A stretch of DNA of 64,000 bases, taken from NCBI GenBank assembly GCA_009733575.1, contig ML769416.1, forward strand, positions 230,838-294,837. The letters run 5' to 3'. Every line of letters begins with the position of its first letter. Within the stretch, counting starts at the first letter, position 1. A program made the translations under genes and the position numbers. Source of the stretch: Gymnopus androsaceus JB14. Taxonomy: Eukaryota > Basidiomycota > Agaricomycetes > Agaricales > Omphalotaceae. Positions 34,415 through 46,587 of the stretch are shown in pieces. The notes under the pieces were generated by a model. That model was not told the origin of the DNA. It made no database searches and saw nothing but the letters and a program-made list of their open reading frames with translations.

Positions 34415-37400
34415 ATGAGCACGCAGCCTGTACAAATCGTTGCTCGAATACGACCTCCACTTCCTAACGAGCAAATTGACGATGCTATCTCCGTCCTGCC
34501 GATCCCTTCCAGCCAACGCTTGGCTGCTGCACGTCCTTTCCGTTTACTTCCTGGGTATCAATATCTTCGACTGGGACAAGTAATGGGACGACTCAGGTCC
34601 AGAATTCGCAGAACGGCGTTTCATACAGCTTTTGGCCCAGATACTAGTCAGCCACAAGTATTCGATACTTCTGTAGCGCCGCATCCTTCCGCCTTTGTTG
34701 AAGGGTCATACTTTGACCATTCTCGCTTATGGCCCCACAAGTAGCGGGAAAACATTTACTATGGAGGGCTCACCTGCTGAGCCGGGAATTATTCCGAGAT
34801 CAGTTGGTCTGTTGTTCAAGTTGAGCGAGGAGGGAAAGGATAACGGGGAGATCACGAATTTCCAGGTTCATATGAGCTACCTGGAACTGTACAAGGATGA
34901 CGCTTTTGATTTGCTGGTCTCGCAAAAGACGCATGAAAAACTGCCTATTAGAACGAATGCAAAGGGCGAGACATTTGTCGTTGGGTTGACGAGGGTTCCG
35001 ATTAGTTCCTTCAGCGATTGGGAAAAGGTCTTTCGGTGAGTCGCTTTGTCAGTCACATTCATATATAAGTACTGACTCCCGGACTGCATAGTACGGCTTC
35101 TCAAAACCGTACAACTGGTGCCACCCTCCTCAATCGCGCGTCTTCTCGTTCCCATGCCATGCTCACAGTCGAAATTGAGGTCACTGCACATACTGCCGAA
35201 ACTCGCGAAATAAGTAGGTTTCATGTCGCCTATACCTTTTCCTTCCCTAACTTGCGCTCTAGCATACAGCGGTAAAATAAACCTCGTAGATCTGGCCGGA
35301 TCCGAGAATAATAAGGTATGTTGCAAACCTGTAGATGAACTACGGCTGATTGGTCGACTTCTAGCACACCGGCAACTCGCTTGCAAACCCTACACGTCTT
35401 GCCGAATCTGCAGCGATCAACAAGAGTCTATCTACGCTTGGGCAAGTCGTCCATGCGTTGAACACCGGTGCCGTGAGCTCCATTTTCTTATGTCCACCAA
35501 TCTTCGCTGATATGTTATTGTCTTCAGTCCCGTATTCCCTACCGCGACTCCAACCTCACCCGTTTGCTCTCCGCGTCCCTTGGTGGAAAAGCCTTGGGCA
35601 AGACGATCTTGTTGTGCAATTTAGCTCCTGGGGTCAAGTTTCGCTCAGATGTACTTAATACGTTGAAGTGGGTCACGGCAGTCCTTCTAAGCCCTCGAGT
35701 GTCGGAACACTTACTTTTCCCTTTAGTTTCGCATCAAGAACCAAGAACATCGAGACGAAGACGGTTGTGAATGAACGGGAGAAGCCTTTACCGGTCGAGC
35801 ATCTCAAAGAGAAGGAGATCGTTGATCGTCAAGGTCTTCCAGCGCGCAGGGTGTCCATGCAAAATCGACGCGCCTCATCGTCACTTATACCCGCTCTTGG
35901 AGTGGGCTCCAGAATACCGTCGTATGGAACTGGTGCTAGCTCAAGATTGAGTGGATTCGGATTCGGTGCCGCCGTGGGTGCAGGTAGCGGCACGGGAACG
36001 GCCAAAGCAGGTATCGATGATGAAGAGCTAAATGAAAGGATCAACCGTGCTGTTGAGGCAGAGGTGCGAAAGAGACTGGAGGAGCACGAAAAGCGGAGGC
36101 TGGAAGAGGAGGAGCGACTTCGAAAATCACAGGAACACGAACAGCTGCCAATGGAACGAACCTCTTCCTCCGAACCGATGCTCGAAGCCGAGGTAAAGAT
36201 GGAGCTGGACGATGCTCAGGCAAATATGTTCGGGGACGAAGGTGCTGAAGATATAGAGATAAAAATCGAAGAAGAGGAAGAGGAAACAGAAGCTGTTGAA
36301 CCGATGGATGTCGATCAAGTTCTCCTGGGTGTTCGTGTAGGTGCACACTCCTCGCCGATGAAGGTGGACTCTGCCGAGTCGGTGTCCGCTACCACAGTCC
36401 GGAGAACGATAGCGAAATCAAAGTCAAGATGGAAGGTCTGGAGCGAAAGTACAAGGATCATATTGCCCAGCTCGAAGCCCAGTTGGCACAGGCTTCTACT
36501 TCTATAGGAACGGCATCTGCTAATGGCTCTTCCTCCCTGTCCTCTTCGTCGTCGTCGATGTCGTCTTTACACGTTGATTCGCATACGCCACTTACTTTAG
36601 ACTCGGGCCTGTCGGTAGCGGGATCTATTGGGGAGGCAAGCTCTGTGGAGGCGATGTCGCCGGTGTCAAAGAAGAAGATGGGACGAACGTATGTAGCGCT
36701 TGCGAGAGCGTATAGTGAGAAGTACGTTGTTCCACTTGACTTTTTTTTTTCGAATTATTTCATCGCTTGAGCTATGCTAATTCTTTCCTCTTTTGATAGG
36801 AACGATCTTTCAACAGCACTTACGCTCTACCGCCACGCTGCAGCGTTCGTACCAGATAATGCAAAATTGAAGGAACGGTACGCTGAGTTTATCATTCTGC
36901 TATTCCAGTTTAATTCTAATATGAACCCTCAGAATCATCGACGTGGAATGGGCAGTCAAAAACGGCAAATCCTACGTTCCAACACCCAAAAGGCAGCACC
37001 ATCGAGAGGAGAAACCCAAGTCAAAGTCGTCCAAGTCTTCCAGATCTCATTCGTCTCGCTCTTCTCATCCGTTGAACCCTACATCCTCTAAAGAAGAGGG
37101 GAGCAGCCGTGGTGCGAGAGAAAATATGGAGAATTTGCCGAAATTGGACTCAGGTGTCGAGAATACTCCTTTGAAGAGTTCGAAGAGAAAACGTAGTGTC
37201 AGTTGCGAACCTATTGACTCGGAGTCCGACTACGTTCTCGTCGCCGCTCCTGGTCCTGGTGTCGGATTCGGGGTAGACCTGGGGAACATTGACGAAGAAG
37301 CGGAAGCGGAAGCAACGGAGGCGGATGAATTTGGGGCGAAGATATTACGGCGCTCACCGAGGAAGAAGACGACAGGGAGCCTGAGCATGAGAAGCCCCTC

Positions 37401-37635
37401 AGTTGTGGATAAACGGAAGATGTTGGGTATGACTCTTGCTGGGGGGCAGCAAATCGAACGGGACCGTCTTCACGGACCAATGGACTCGATTTCGTCTCAT
37501 CGTACACCTGGGACGCCGATGAGAGGAAATGCGAATACGCGGAAAACGAGGAAGGTCTCGGAATTGGTTGGGTATCGAGATGAGGTAGGGGAAGAGGGAC
37601 TCGATGTAAAGCAGAAGCGCGCACGGCTAGGTTGA
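34415..37635 (+). CDS. Kinesin-10 (KIF22/Kid-like) motor protein
   Basis: The motor domain begins 'MSTQPVQIVARIRPPLP'. The P-loop reads 'LTILAYGPTSSGKTFTMEGS', followed by 'EPGIIPRSV' and 'VHMSYLELYKDDAFDLL', the arrangement typical of KIF22/Kid. Switch I reads 'ATLLNRASSRSHAMLTVEIE', switch II 'KINLVDLAGSENN', and later parts are 'LAESAAINKSLSTLGQVVHA' and 'YRDSNLTRLLSASLGGKA'. A neck/coiled-coil follows ('EGLERKYKDHIAQLEAQLAQ'), then a basic C-terminal tail with SPRK/KRKR patches. Family members move on microtubules and bind chromosomes. Apparent one-base shifts occur at about 34707 (before 'HTLTILAYG') and 36400 (before 'PENDSEIKVKM'), so the gene is either freshly damaged or mis-sequenced. 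Introns are short and canonical. Confidence 0.82.
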
Positions 37636-38718
37636 TGTGCGTCTCTTGGTGTGTTATTTATGGCTTTTTTTAAACCTTTGGATCTTTCGCTTTGTTCGTT
37701 AAGATCGGCAGAGTTTTGTATAATATCCACAAATAAATAATTTCTCTATGTACTGTATTTCGTACATGTACCGTCGAATATCTCTTCTCCCTCGTTTTGT
37801 GCTTTTTCTCGCTTTGATTGTTCCATGACTATCTGCATAGCTCTCGTTCTACTTACTAGTCTCGCTACTATCGCTTTCTGTACATACATATCATAGCTAT
37901 CTCATGTCGCAATTGTTTTCCTATATACAGATCGCCAATCATTGTGTACTCACTGAACTGAGACTCTCGCCACTGATTCTTTCTCAGCTCCAGTGTCGCT
38001 ATTGAAGCTTCGATGAACTGGATAGTATTAGCACAATGCTCAATGGCTAAGGGAACAAACATTGCTGGACGTCTTCAAAGTTAAGATACAAAAGCTACTA
38101 CGTAGTGACTGTCTCTTCTTCAAGTTCCAGTGTTGTCATAGAGCGTATGTGTCCCATCTAACAAAGTCCCGTGTCCAGACCCCACCATAACAGTCCCTCG
38201 ACATGCTAGCTACCTGGCTCGAAAGACCTACAGGAGACAGAGAGGAGACAGGGATCCGGAGACAAGGCAACTCCTTGGCTCTCGAATAACAAACATTCCA
38301 CCCAAGTATAAATCTTCAATTTCATTATACTTATATATCTATTTGTTTCCTCTACTCTTTTGACAAGCGGTGTCTGTAATCTCCTTGATAGGCAGCAGGC
38401 TGTTCATCTCGATCTCAATCCATACACAACGCCAGGTTGACATTCAAGACAAACTCAAGAGGCTCACTGGCAGGCTCACAGGATGGCAAGTGCGTAATGG
38501 AGCTGGCCGATATTAGGCCGCTTGGCCGAGGGTTCTGGCAGGAGAGATGCATATCATGATCAGGCAGTGAGTCACTAAATCTAGTTCTCTGGGTCGATCT
38601 TTGAACATTCCCAACTGTCAATCACAGCTTGAATTGTTCTTTAACCACGTCACGGTACCCTTTGCACCCTTACTCTTACCACCACTTCCATTGCGCCTTT
38701 CCTTGCTAGCAAGTGTTC
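37636..38718. other. Intergenic region
   Basis: This is the 3' flank of the kinesin gene and upstream region of the DUF6535 gene. Pyrimidine-rich tracts precede 38719. No gene, RNA or repeat is recognised. Confidence 0.5.
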
Positions 38719-41260
38719 ATGGACTCCCATCCAGAATCAAATGGGACTGCCTTAGGCCCTGCTGATAATGTCAGACCTATTTCCGCGGTATACGGTGATG
38801 GTGAACCAGCATCCACCTATCCAAATGTTGCTGACACAATCTGTCATCCTGCAAATACTACCTTGAATGCAGCTACCAGTGTTGACCTAGGACTTGCTGA
38901 AATGGGCATTGGAATTGAGTTTGTGCCCACTAAATCCACTGGTCAAGGTACAACTAGGCCAAGATGGACTGCAAGACTGTTTGCACTGAAAAATAATAAA
39001 TTAAAGCAACCAACAGTGCATGGGATGTTTGGAGGTAAGTAATGATATTATCCAGCTTTTACAAGTGTTAATTGTTTGATACAGCAGGGAATCATGCATA
39101 TGACTACAAAGAAAAATATCCTGAAGATGAGTGGGGGGCTGAGATGCATGCAGAGTCCAGATTTTACAAGACATACTTGGATGAAAAGGATGTATTTGAT
39201 AATGACAGAATTACAGCTTGGCGCGATGCTCTTGATGTTCTCCTTATAATTGTAAGCTCTTAAAATTACTGTAATAAGTACTCCTTTGCCATTTTCTAAT
39301 AATGAGTACAGATTGGTTTATTCTCTGCAATTGTGACAAGCTTTGTCATCCAGACATCCCAAACCCTCCAAGGGCCCAACTATGACCAAATAACTGCTGT
39401 GATGGTCTACAACCTCATCCTTGTCCAGGAATCACTTGCAAATGGATCTCCACTTCCCATTATCCAGAACCCCACTGATACCCCTGTCTCACCAAGTGCT
39501 GCCAATGTTTGGGTCAATGCACTATGGTTTACCAGCCTGTCTATTAGCCTGTCTGCTGCACTTCTTGCTATCCTCACAAAACAGTGGCTCTATCATTACA
39601 TGGCTCCAACCTCAGGCACCTCACAAGAGCGAGTTCGAATCCAGCAGTTCCGCCTTTCAGGCTTGGAAAAGTACCATGTCCCCATGATCATTGACCTCCT
39701 CCCAATCACACTTCACATATCCATTGCACTGTTCCTTGTAGGACTTGCACTCTTCCTCTCAACAATTCATATTGGAATGGCTATTGCAATAAGTGTTGTC
39801 ACTGGCATTGCATACACTGCATACATTGGGTCTATCATCCTTTCCTTGGTGGACCCCCAGTGCCCATATCAATCTCCTATTTCCACCTATCTCTATCATC
39901 CATGGATCTTCATGGTTGATGCTTCTGGCATACTGCTCCACGTTATCTATCTCGGTGTTTCTATCACTTCTATCCTTCTTGGAGCTGTGAAGGACTTTAG
40001 CCTCCAGAAGTTCCGATCCCTTCACATGTGGATTTCTGCCCAAATTTCTGGTGCTTTGGAAAAATGTTCCTGGATTCCTAGAATATGCAAGTGGCTTAAA
40101 GGCTGGCTCAATGCCCAACGGCAGACCCATCCATTTTCATCTCAAGAGCAACAAAATCTGGCTGTATTACAGAATAGACAGCAGCTTGATATTGATGCAA
40201 TTGCATGGCTTTTCAGCAAATCCTCTAACTCCACTGTCCGAGATATCTCATTACAAGCTGTTGTTGGTTTAATGCCATCTGATGCTGAAACCCGGAAGCT
40301 CACAGATGTAATTCAACCATATTTTGAGCTTCAGTTGCACTCTGCTTGCTATGTGGATTATTATGGTGTTTACATTGTTGAAAATTGGGAGCAGTATAAT
40401 CGTATTATGCAATTGACATGTCTGTCTGGGCTTCAAGTAGATCGACAATTTGCTCTTGCTCTGTCAGACAATAATTGGCATCCCAAGGAACATGATGGAC
40501 ATCAAGTGTTTAACCAGATCATAATCCCCTCTTTTTACCGTCAATTCAGCTCCAACCATTTCAATCTTGGTGCTTTTCTATCACCAGGGCCCTTCTCTAA
40601 AGTCTGCCTCCCACTATCAGTCTGGAAGCTTTGCATAAAAGCATGTGCTGATCACTTTGAATTGGACCCAGTTATGGCAACTTGTCTTCTAGATATTCAC
40701 TCTGTTCCCAATCCAAACTCTCATGGTGACTCACCAGCAACTCTGATAGCTGCATTATCAGACAATTTCCATCTTCACAAACTCCTTTTGAATATAATCA
40801 TTCAGCACCTTAAAATTCCACAGATTAAAGTCCTTCTATCCAAGGTTCGCTCTTTAAAATCCAATAATCTCATATATTCTATCTTATATTGGGCAATTTC
40901 ACAATGGAGGACTTTAAACAATGCTGAATCCAATAATGATATTATTAACAAAAACACTGAGCACCAGAAAATTGCCCTTTCCTTCCTTGTTGCAAGAACT
41001 GGTGCTGGTCTAAGAGCTGGTGCATTTCAAAGAGATCTCATATTTTACCATGGTCTAGTACCTTTGGAAAAGGCACTCCTGATTGATATATGTTCATATA
41101 TCCTTGCTCAAAATTTCAACAAGTTTGATGATTTAATTGAAGTTGCCACGCATATTAATGCAGTCTTGGCTCTCACATGGCTAGTGAAACAAACTGAACA
41201 TCTAACCTACCCATCTGCCCTCATCAGTGCTCCTTTCAACCAGTTAAATCATGCCCTAGC

Positions 41261-41623
41261 TGTTGGAATATCAAAGGTAAATATATTCTATCGAACTATA
41301 CATGGAACGCTTTCTCGTAGTCTCCACTTGTTTGTATCACCATCCCATGCACTCCACTGTCATCGTCTCGCAGACTCCACTCAGTCTCTTGCCGTATCCA
41401 CTTGCTCTCTCGCAGTACCCACTTTACCTCATGGACAGTAGCCACACATATTCACGCAGTAGCCACTTGCCCGATATATCGTTTGTACTTAGGACTGTAT
41501 ATAAGCTTAGGTACTATACCCTGTAATAACACTGTTGTCCCCCATTGATCTGTGTGATCGTTACTACTAAGTCCTGTGTGGACTTACTGCTGCTACTTCC
41601 TATTTAGGAACATAACTCTAATA
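41261..41623 (+). repeat. 5' LTR of copia element
   Basis: It starts TGTTGGAATATC and ends TAACTCTAATA. A TATA-like 'gtatataagctt' near 41497 and 'taataacactg' downstream fit an LTR promoter and 3'-end region. It is identical to the 3' LTR except G/A at 41293 and A/G at 41612. Confidence 0.95.
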
Positions 41624-41640
41624 GGTTATGGGCCCCGGCC
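41624..41640 (+). other. Primer-binding site matching the initiator-tRNA anticodon arm
   Basis: Directly after the LTR, 'ggttatgggccccggcc' is complementary to an anticodon stem-loop of the form CCGGGGCCCAUAACC (CAU anticodon in the 7-base loop). Priming from a half-molecule of initiator tRNA-Met cut in the anticodon loop is established for Drosophila copia. The match here is inferred from the shape, since no tRNA gene is in the window. Confidence 0.7.
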
Positions 41641-41681
41641 TTAACCATTGACGCATCTATTTGTGGACATAACCCTTGTTG

Positions 41682-43400
41682 ATGTCACAACCTAGGCCTA
41701 CTGCACCAGCAGCTCGCAGAACAGCATCAGGACAAGCCGCCGCCGCAGCAGCATCCAGCAGTAAACCAGCGCCTCTACCATTACCATTACCAGCCACCAA
41801 TCAGAAGGCACCTTGCGCTTCGAAATCTCATATAGCGGACAAAGACGAAACCCGCGACAGGTGGTGGAATTCAAGCGACCAGAAGTGGTTTGTTTGTGCT
41901 AAACAACCTTGCCCAAACCGGTACGATACTCCTCACAAGGATACCAAATACACTGCAGAATTACCGGATTACGCCGATCTACCTGATATTGTTCAGGAAC
42001 AATATATCAAAATCGCAGAAAACGAAAGACAGGAGAAAAGACGTAGCGAACGTCTAGCTGGCAAACAGAAAGCCGCAGCCTCATCTTCATCTAATCCCAC
42101 TCCAGCACCTACTCCTTCACCAGCTCCAGTTTCGTTACCGAAACAAGAGCCACAGCAAACACCACCTCCACTTCCACCGAATCCATCTCCACAGCCATCT
42201 CCACAACAAACTCCACAGCCCTTACCGAGTAATCTTCCACAAAGATCTCCACCCTCATCTCCATCAGATTCAGGATCTGAATCATCAGGGGCATTTGAAT
42301 CAGATTCCGACGACGACAATATGTCTAAAGCACTAAAAGCCTTTGATAAGGTTACAACCTTAAAGTCGGATGGATCAAATTGGGACATGTGGAAAACTCG
42401 AGTGGAATTCGCAGCCAGGTCTATTGGCTACCAGCGTTATTTCGAATGGAATCCACATATAACAACGGATCCAGACGCAACGGAGAATGATAGAGAAAAG
42501 GACAACGACCTTTTGAATGCTATCATTGGCAGGTTATCGGATGGAATATTCCGAAGGTATAGGAACTACGACAACACGAAACGGTTGTGGGAAAATTTAC
42601 TCGCTGATTATGATTCTAAAAATGCTCTTACTGAATCATTTTTGCAAAGACGACTTCACACCATGCAATGCACGGACCCATCCAAGGTCAATAAACATTT
42701 GGATGATATGATCAGCATCCGCGACGACCTCACTACTAGGGGAATCGATATCAATGATGATATATTCGTCAACACCATCATGTCCTCTGTCCCCGACACC
42801 TTCAAAGCCACCATAAACGCATTGGCTGTTTTCTCCGTGAAAGCAGACAAAAAGCTCAGTCCTGCCGAGCTTATTTCCACCATTCGTGCCGAATCAATGG
42901 TACACCAAATGCGACACGACCACAAGAAGGAATCGGCAAACTATGCCGGTAACAGGGGAAGAGGAGGTTTCCGAGGTCGTGGAAATTCCTTTAGGGGAAA
43001 TTCCCGAGGCAGAGGCAGAGGCCGCGGAGGATCGACGAGTCGTCAGGACTCAGTTTGTTACAACTGCGGAGGTAAAGGTCACTTTGGAAATCAATGTCCA
43101 TCGGAGAAACGCAGTCAGGCCAACGAGGCCAAGGAGACGAAGGCTCCTAAAGAGAAGCAGAAGAAGAAGTCAGATGGAAACTGGAGAGATAGGCCGAAGA
43201 ATAGCGAAGTGGCATCCTCATCTATGATTGAGGAAGTACCAGAGTCATCATGGGCAGCAATCGAAATTCCCGCTAAGCATGGGAATCTTGTTTTCGATTT
43301 TTCCGAAATAGCTGATAAATTCAAATTAGCTCTTTCATCGCCGAGCGATCACAAATGTCAGAAATACAATTCTGATATAGTGCAAAACATCAAAGTCGAC
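41682..43400 (+). CDS. copia Gag with CCHC zinc knuckle
   Basis: ATG at 41682 begins a Pro/Ala/Ser-rich N-terminus (to about residue 210). This is followed by the UBN2/Gag domain ('LKSDGSNWDMWKTRVEFAAR', 'RRLHTMQCTDPSKVNKHLDD', 'FVNTIMSSVPDTFKATINAL') and an RG-rich basic tract ('GRGGFRGRGNSFRGNSRGRG'). The knuckle 'CYNCGGKGHFGNQC' is then present. The product would form the nucleocapsid and package element RNA. A frameshift near 43350-43390 separates this frame from the protease; the overlapping frame continues 'DEEEEVYVDVNLFPSFKFGY'. Confidence 0.85.
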
Positions 43401-44857
43401 ATCCGCCACCTCTTACTCTTAACGATGAAGAGGAGGAGGAAGTATACGTCGACGTTAATCTCTTTCCTTCCTTCAAATTTGGATATGACACCAAAGAGGG
43501 AGTTGGAAAAGGTGATCACGCTTACGCTGCAGCCCACAGTTACGGAGCAATTCTTTTTGACTCCGGATGCTCTACCCACATGACGCCACTCACTGACGAA
43601 CTCAGGAATCAACGGGAGATTCCAACACGAGTCATTCAGGCCGCTAACGCGGAAACTTTCACGGCAAACATCTCCGGCACACTCCATCTGGGACTTCCAA
43701 CAAACAAACAAGAAATAAGAATGTTAAAGCTCCCCAATACCCTTCTATGTCCAGACACTCCCAACACACTCGTATCACTGGGAAAACTCGACGATGATGG
43801 TTATGCCATCCACACCGCAAATGGTAAAATGACGATCAGAGATCGCCAGGGAAATCTCGTGGGAGTTATCCCAAAGATTAACGGACTATACCAGATCCCA
43901 TCAAGGGAACACGCTTATTCGACTAAGATCGGCAGATTGGTATCTCTTTACGAGGCACACTGCATCTTAGGTCACCTCAACTATGCTTACGTGAAGCATA
44001 TGTTCCGAGACAACCAGGTTCGTGGAATCGGATTGGATCCGAAGCAAATGGACGAACCAGAATGCCGTGCTTGTATGCTTGGGAAAGCATCCAGGTATCC
44101 TATCGCTCAGGTGCGATCATCTCCACGTGCGGAGAATTTTGGAGACGTCTTCCACATGGACGTGTGGGGACCATCACAAGTCAGAACGGTAAACCATTGC
44201 ACGTACACGCTGACTCTAGTTGACGAAGCAACTGACTGGTTGGAGGAACCCCAAATGAAGTCAAAGGACGAGTCATTCGCACAGTACGTGGTTCTCCAAA
44301 CAGGTCTCCAAACTCAATACGGCACAACTGTTAAAGTTCTCCACTCTGATCGAGGGGGAGAATTTCTCAGTAACAAATTCACGGCATATCTGGAACGCAT
44401 TGGGACACGACGACGTCTCACGGTACACGACACCCCGGAACACAATGGTATAGCGGAACGCGCACATCGAACATTGCTTAATGCAGTTCGAAGTCTTTTG
44501 ATCTCATCAGGACTCCCGAAATGGCTTTGGGGATTCATGATGAAATATGCGGTATATGTTTGGAACAGGACGCCGAAGAAAGCCATCGGAATGGCCACTC
44601 CATACGAAAAACGGTTTGGTATTAAACCGGACATTACTAATCTTCGTATCTTCGGCAGTATCGTTTATGTTAAACGAGAAAAGGAACCCGGCAAATTGGA
44701 ACCACAGGCTCAGGAAGGACGCTGGATAGGACTCGAACCCGAATCGAATGGTCACTACATCTACTGGCCAACACATCACACTGTCACAACGGAGAGGAAC
44801 GTAGTTGCGACATCTTACCGCATCTCTAGGTCAGGTAACATCAGAAATCGAATCTGA
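43401..44857 (+). CDS. copia protease and integrase
   Basis: The frame reads the aspartic-protease site 'AILFDSGCSTHMTPLTDELR', then the pre-integrase zinc region ('EAHCILGHLNYAYVKHM' ... 'CRACMLGKAS'). The integrase core follows with the D-D-E triad in 'HMDVWGPSQV', 'LHSDRGGEF' and 'DTPEHNGIAERAHRTLLNAV', then 'LRIFGSIVYVKREKEPGKLE'. It ends at a stop at 44855-44857, after which the frame moves. The usual long linker between integrase and reverse transcriptase is nearly absent. Confidence 0.85.
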
Positions 44858-46217
44858 TCCTTTATCTGTTGCAGAAGCTATGCGAACGACCTGACAGCTC
44901 CAAATGGTACGATGCCATGAAGGACGAAATCTCCAGACTCCAGGAGCGTGGAACCTATACAATTGTTACTCCACCTCCAGATGCCAATATTCTCACATCC
45001 AAATGGGTCTATCGGACCAAGAAGGATGAACGAGGTCACATTACAGGACACCGAGCTCGTCTTGTTGTACGTGATTTAATCAGATCCCAGACGTTGACTA
45101 CTTCCCAGACGAACATTCGCTCTGTTGCAAACTTGCATCAGCCCGTGCTATACTCAGCATCGGAGCTGAGAAGAGCATGATTATTCACAAATGGATGTGA
45201 AATCAGCTTACTTTATGGAAATGACGACAACGAGCGCATTTATGAACACTCCAGGCATTGATATAGGGGTAAAACCAGGTCAAACTTTACGGCTTAAACT
45301 CGCACTTTACGGACTTAAACAAGCCGGTCGACGATGGTATATGCGATTCAGGGAAATCATGACCCAACTGGGGTTTAAACGGTCTGATTTTGATCACGCT
45401 GTTTTCTATCGCACTAATCCCTTCACCATCATTTTCATACATGTTGACGACATGACATTGGTTACCGAAACCCTGGCCATCATGGAGAAACTAAAGAAAG
45501 ATATTGGGGCTATAATTGAAGTTGTTGATTCTGGAGAAATCCATTGGCTACTTGGGATCGAGATCCAAAGATCTCTCCATAATAGGACAATTCACCTATC
45601 CCAGCGGTCATACATTGACGCCATACTTTCTCGCTATGGATTCTCGGATATAAAGCCACTCTCTATTCCCTTCGATCCCCACATTCACCTCACCAAAGAC
45701 CAGTCACCCAAAACGGTCGAGGATATCGCTTTTATGCGCGACAAACCCTACAGAGAGGCCCTTGGCGCTCTCCAGTACTTATCCGTCGCTACGAGACCCG
45801 ACATCACGTATGCAGTCTCCATCCTTGCTCGCTTTTCACAAAACCCCGGCATCACTCATTGGAATGGTGTACGCCGTGTCTACGCCTATCTCAAATACAC
45901 TCGAGACTTTTGGCTCAGTACGAGCAACCAGGAGACAGTCCAAGGCTATACGGATGCGGATGGTATGTCCCAAGAGGATCGACATGCTATTTCCGGACAA
46001 TCAGTCCGCCATCGCATTGGCGAAGGATGATCGTTTTCACGCTAGGACCAAACACATCGATATCCGATACCACTTCATCCGCTACGTCATCAAGGAAGGT
46101 AAAATTCGTCTTACATACTGCCCTACCGAAAACATGACGGCAGACATCTTCACCAAAGCCTTACCTTCGATGAAAGCCAAACACTTCGCAGCATCCATGG
46201 GATTAGCAAAGGTTTGA
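44858..46217 (+). pseudogene. copia reverse transcriptase and RNase H, broken
   Basis: Fragments in two frames cover the reverse transcriptase: 'SSKWYDAMKDEISRLQERGT', 'LTSKWVYRTKKDERGHITGH', 'WDVKSAY', 'LALYGLKQAGRRWYMRF' and the catalytic box reading 'FIHVDDM' where YVDD is usual. Frame changes lie near 45075 and 45190-45260. RNase H keeps its start ('GYTDADGM') and its end ('DNQSAIALAKDDRFHARTKH', 'TKALPSMKAKHF'), but the middle is deleted at 45984-45997. The element cannot supply its own replication enzymes. Confidence 0.85.
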
Positions 46218-46224
46218 AGGGGAG
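46216..46224 (+). other. Polypurine tract of copia element
   Basis: The purine run 'gaaggggag' lies immediately before the 3' LTR start TGTTGG, the expected position for plus-strand priming. Confidence 0.8.
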
Positions 46225-46587
46225 TGTTGGAATATCAAAGGTAAATATATTCTATCAAACTATACATGGAACGCTTTCTCGTAGTCTCCACTTGTTTGTA
46301 TCACCATCCCATGCACTCCACTGTCATCGTCTCGCAGACTCCACTCAGTCTCTTGCCGTATCCACTTGCTCTCTCGCAGTACCCACTTTACCTCATGGAC
46401 AGTAGCCACACATATTCACGCAGTAGCCACTTGCCCGATATATCGTTTGTACTTAGGACTGTATATAAGCTTAGGTACTATACCCTGTAATAACACTGTT
46501 GTCCCCCATTGATCTGTGTGATCGTTACTACTAAGTCCTGTGTGGACTTACTGCTGCTACTTCCTATTTAGGAACGTAACTCTAATA
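46225..46587 (+). repeat. 3' LTR of copia element
   Basis: This 363-bp copy has the same ends as the 5' LTR and is followed directly by the second CTAGC target duplicate at 46588-46592. It carries A at 46257 and G at 46576 where the 5' LTR has G and A. Confidence 0.95.

Larger units (their letters stand above)
41261..46587 (+). mobile_element. Ty1/copia LTR retrotransposon, 5.33 kb, inserted in the DUF6535 gene
   Basis: It is bounded by 363-bp direct LTRs and a 5-bp target duplication CTAGC (41256-41260 and 46588-46592). Gene order Gag, protease, integrase, reverse transcriptase, RNase H identifies Pseudoviridae/copia. The two LTRs differ only at offsets 32 and 351, so insertion is recent. 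Nevertheless the body is defective: a frameshift between Gag and protease, frame breaks in the reverse transcriptase, and a deletion in RNase H. It was most likely mobilised in trans or damaged before its last jump. Inferring age from the LTRs assumes no gene conversion between them. Confidence 0.95.

Noticed and set aside
36429..36770. Separate small coiled-coil protein downstream of the kinesin motor
   Set aside because: It is the coiled-coil stalk of the same kinesin, displaced by a one-base shift near 36400.
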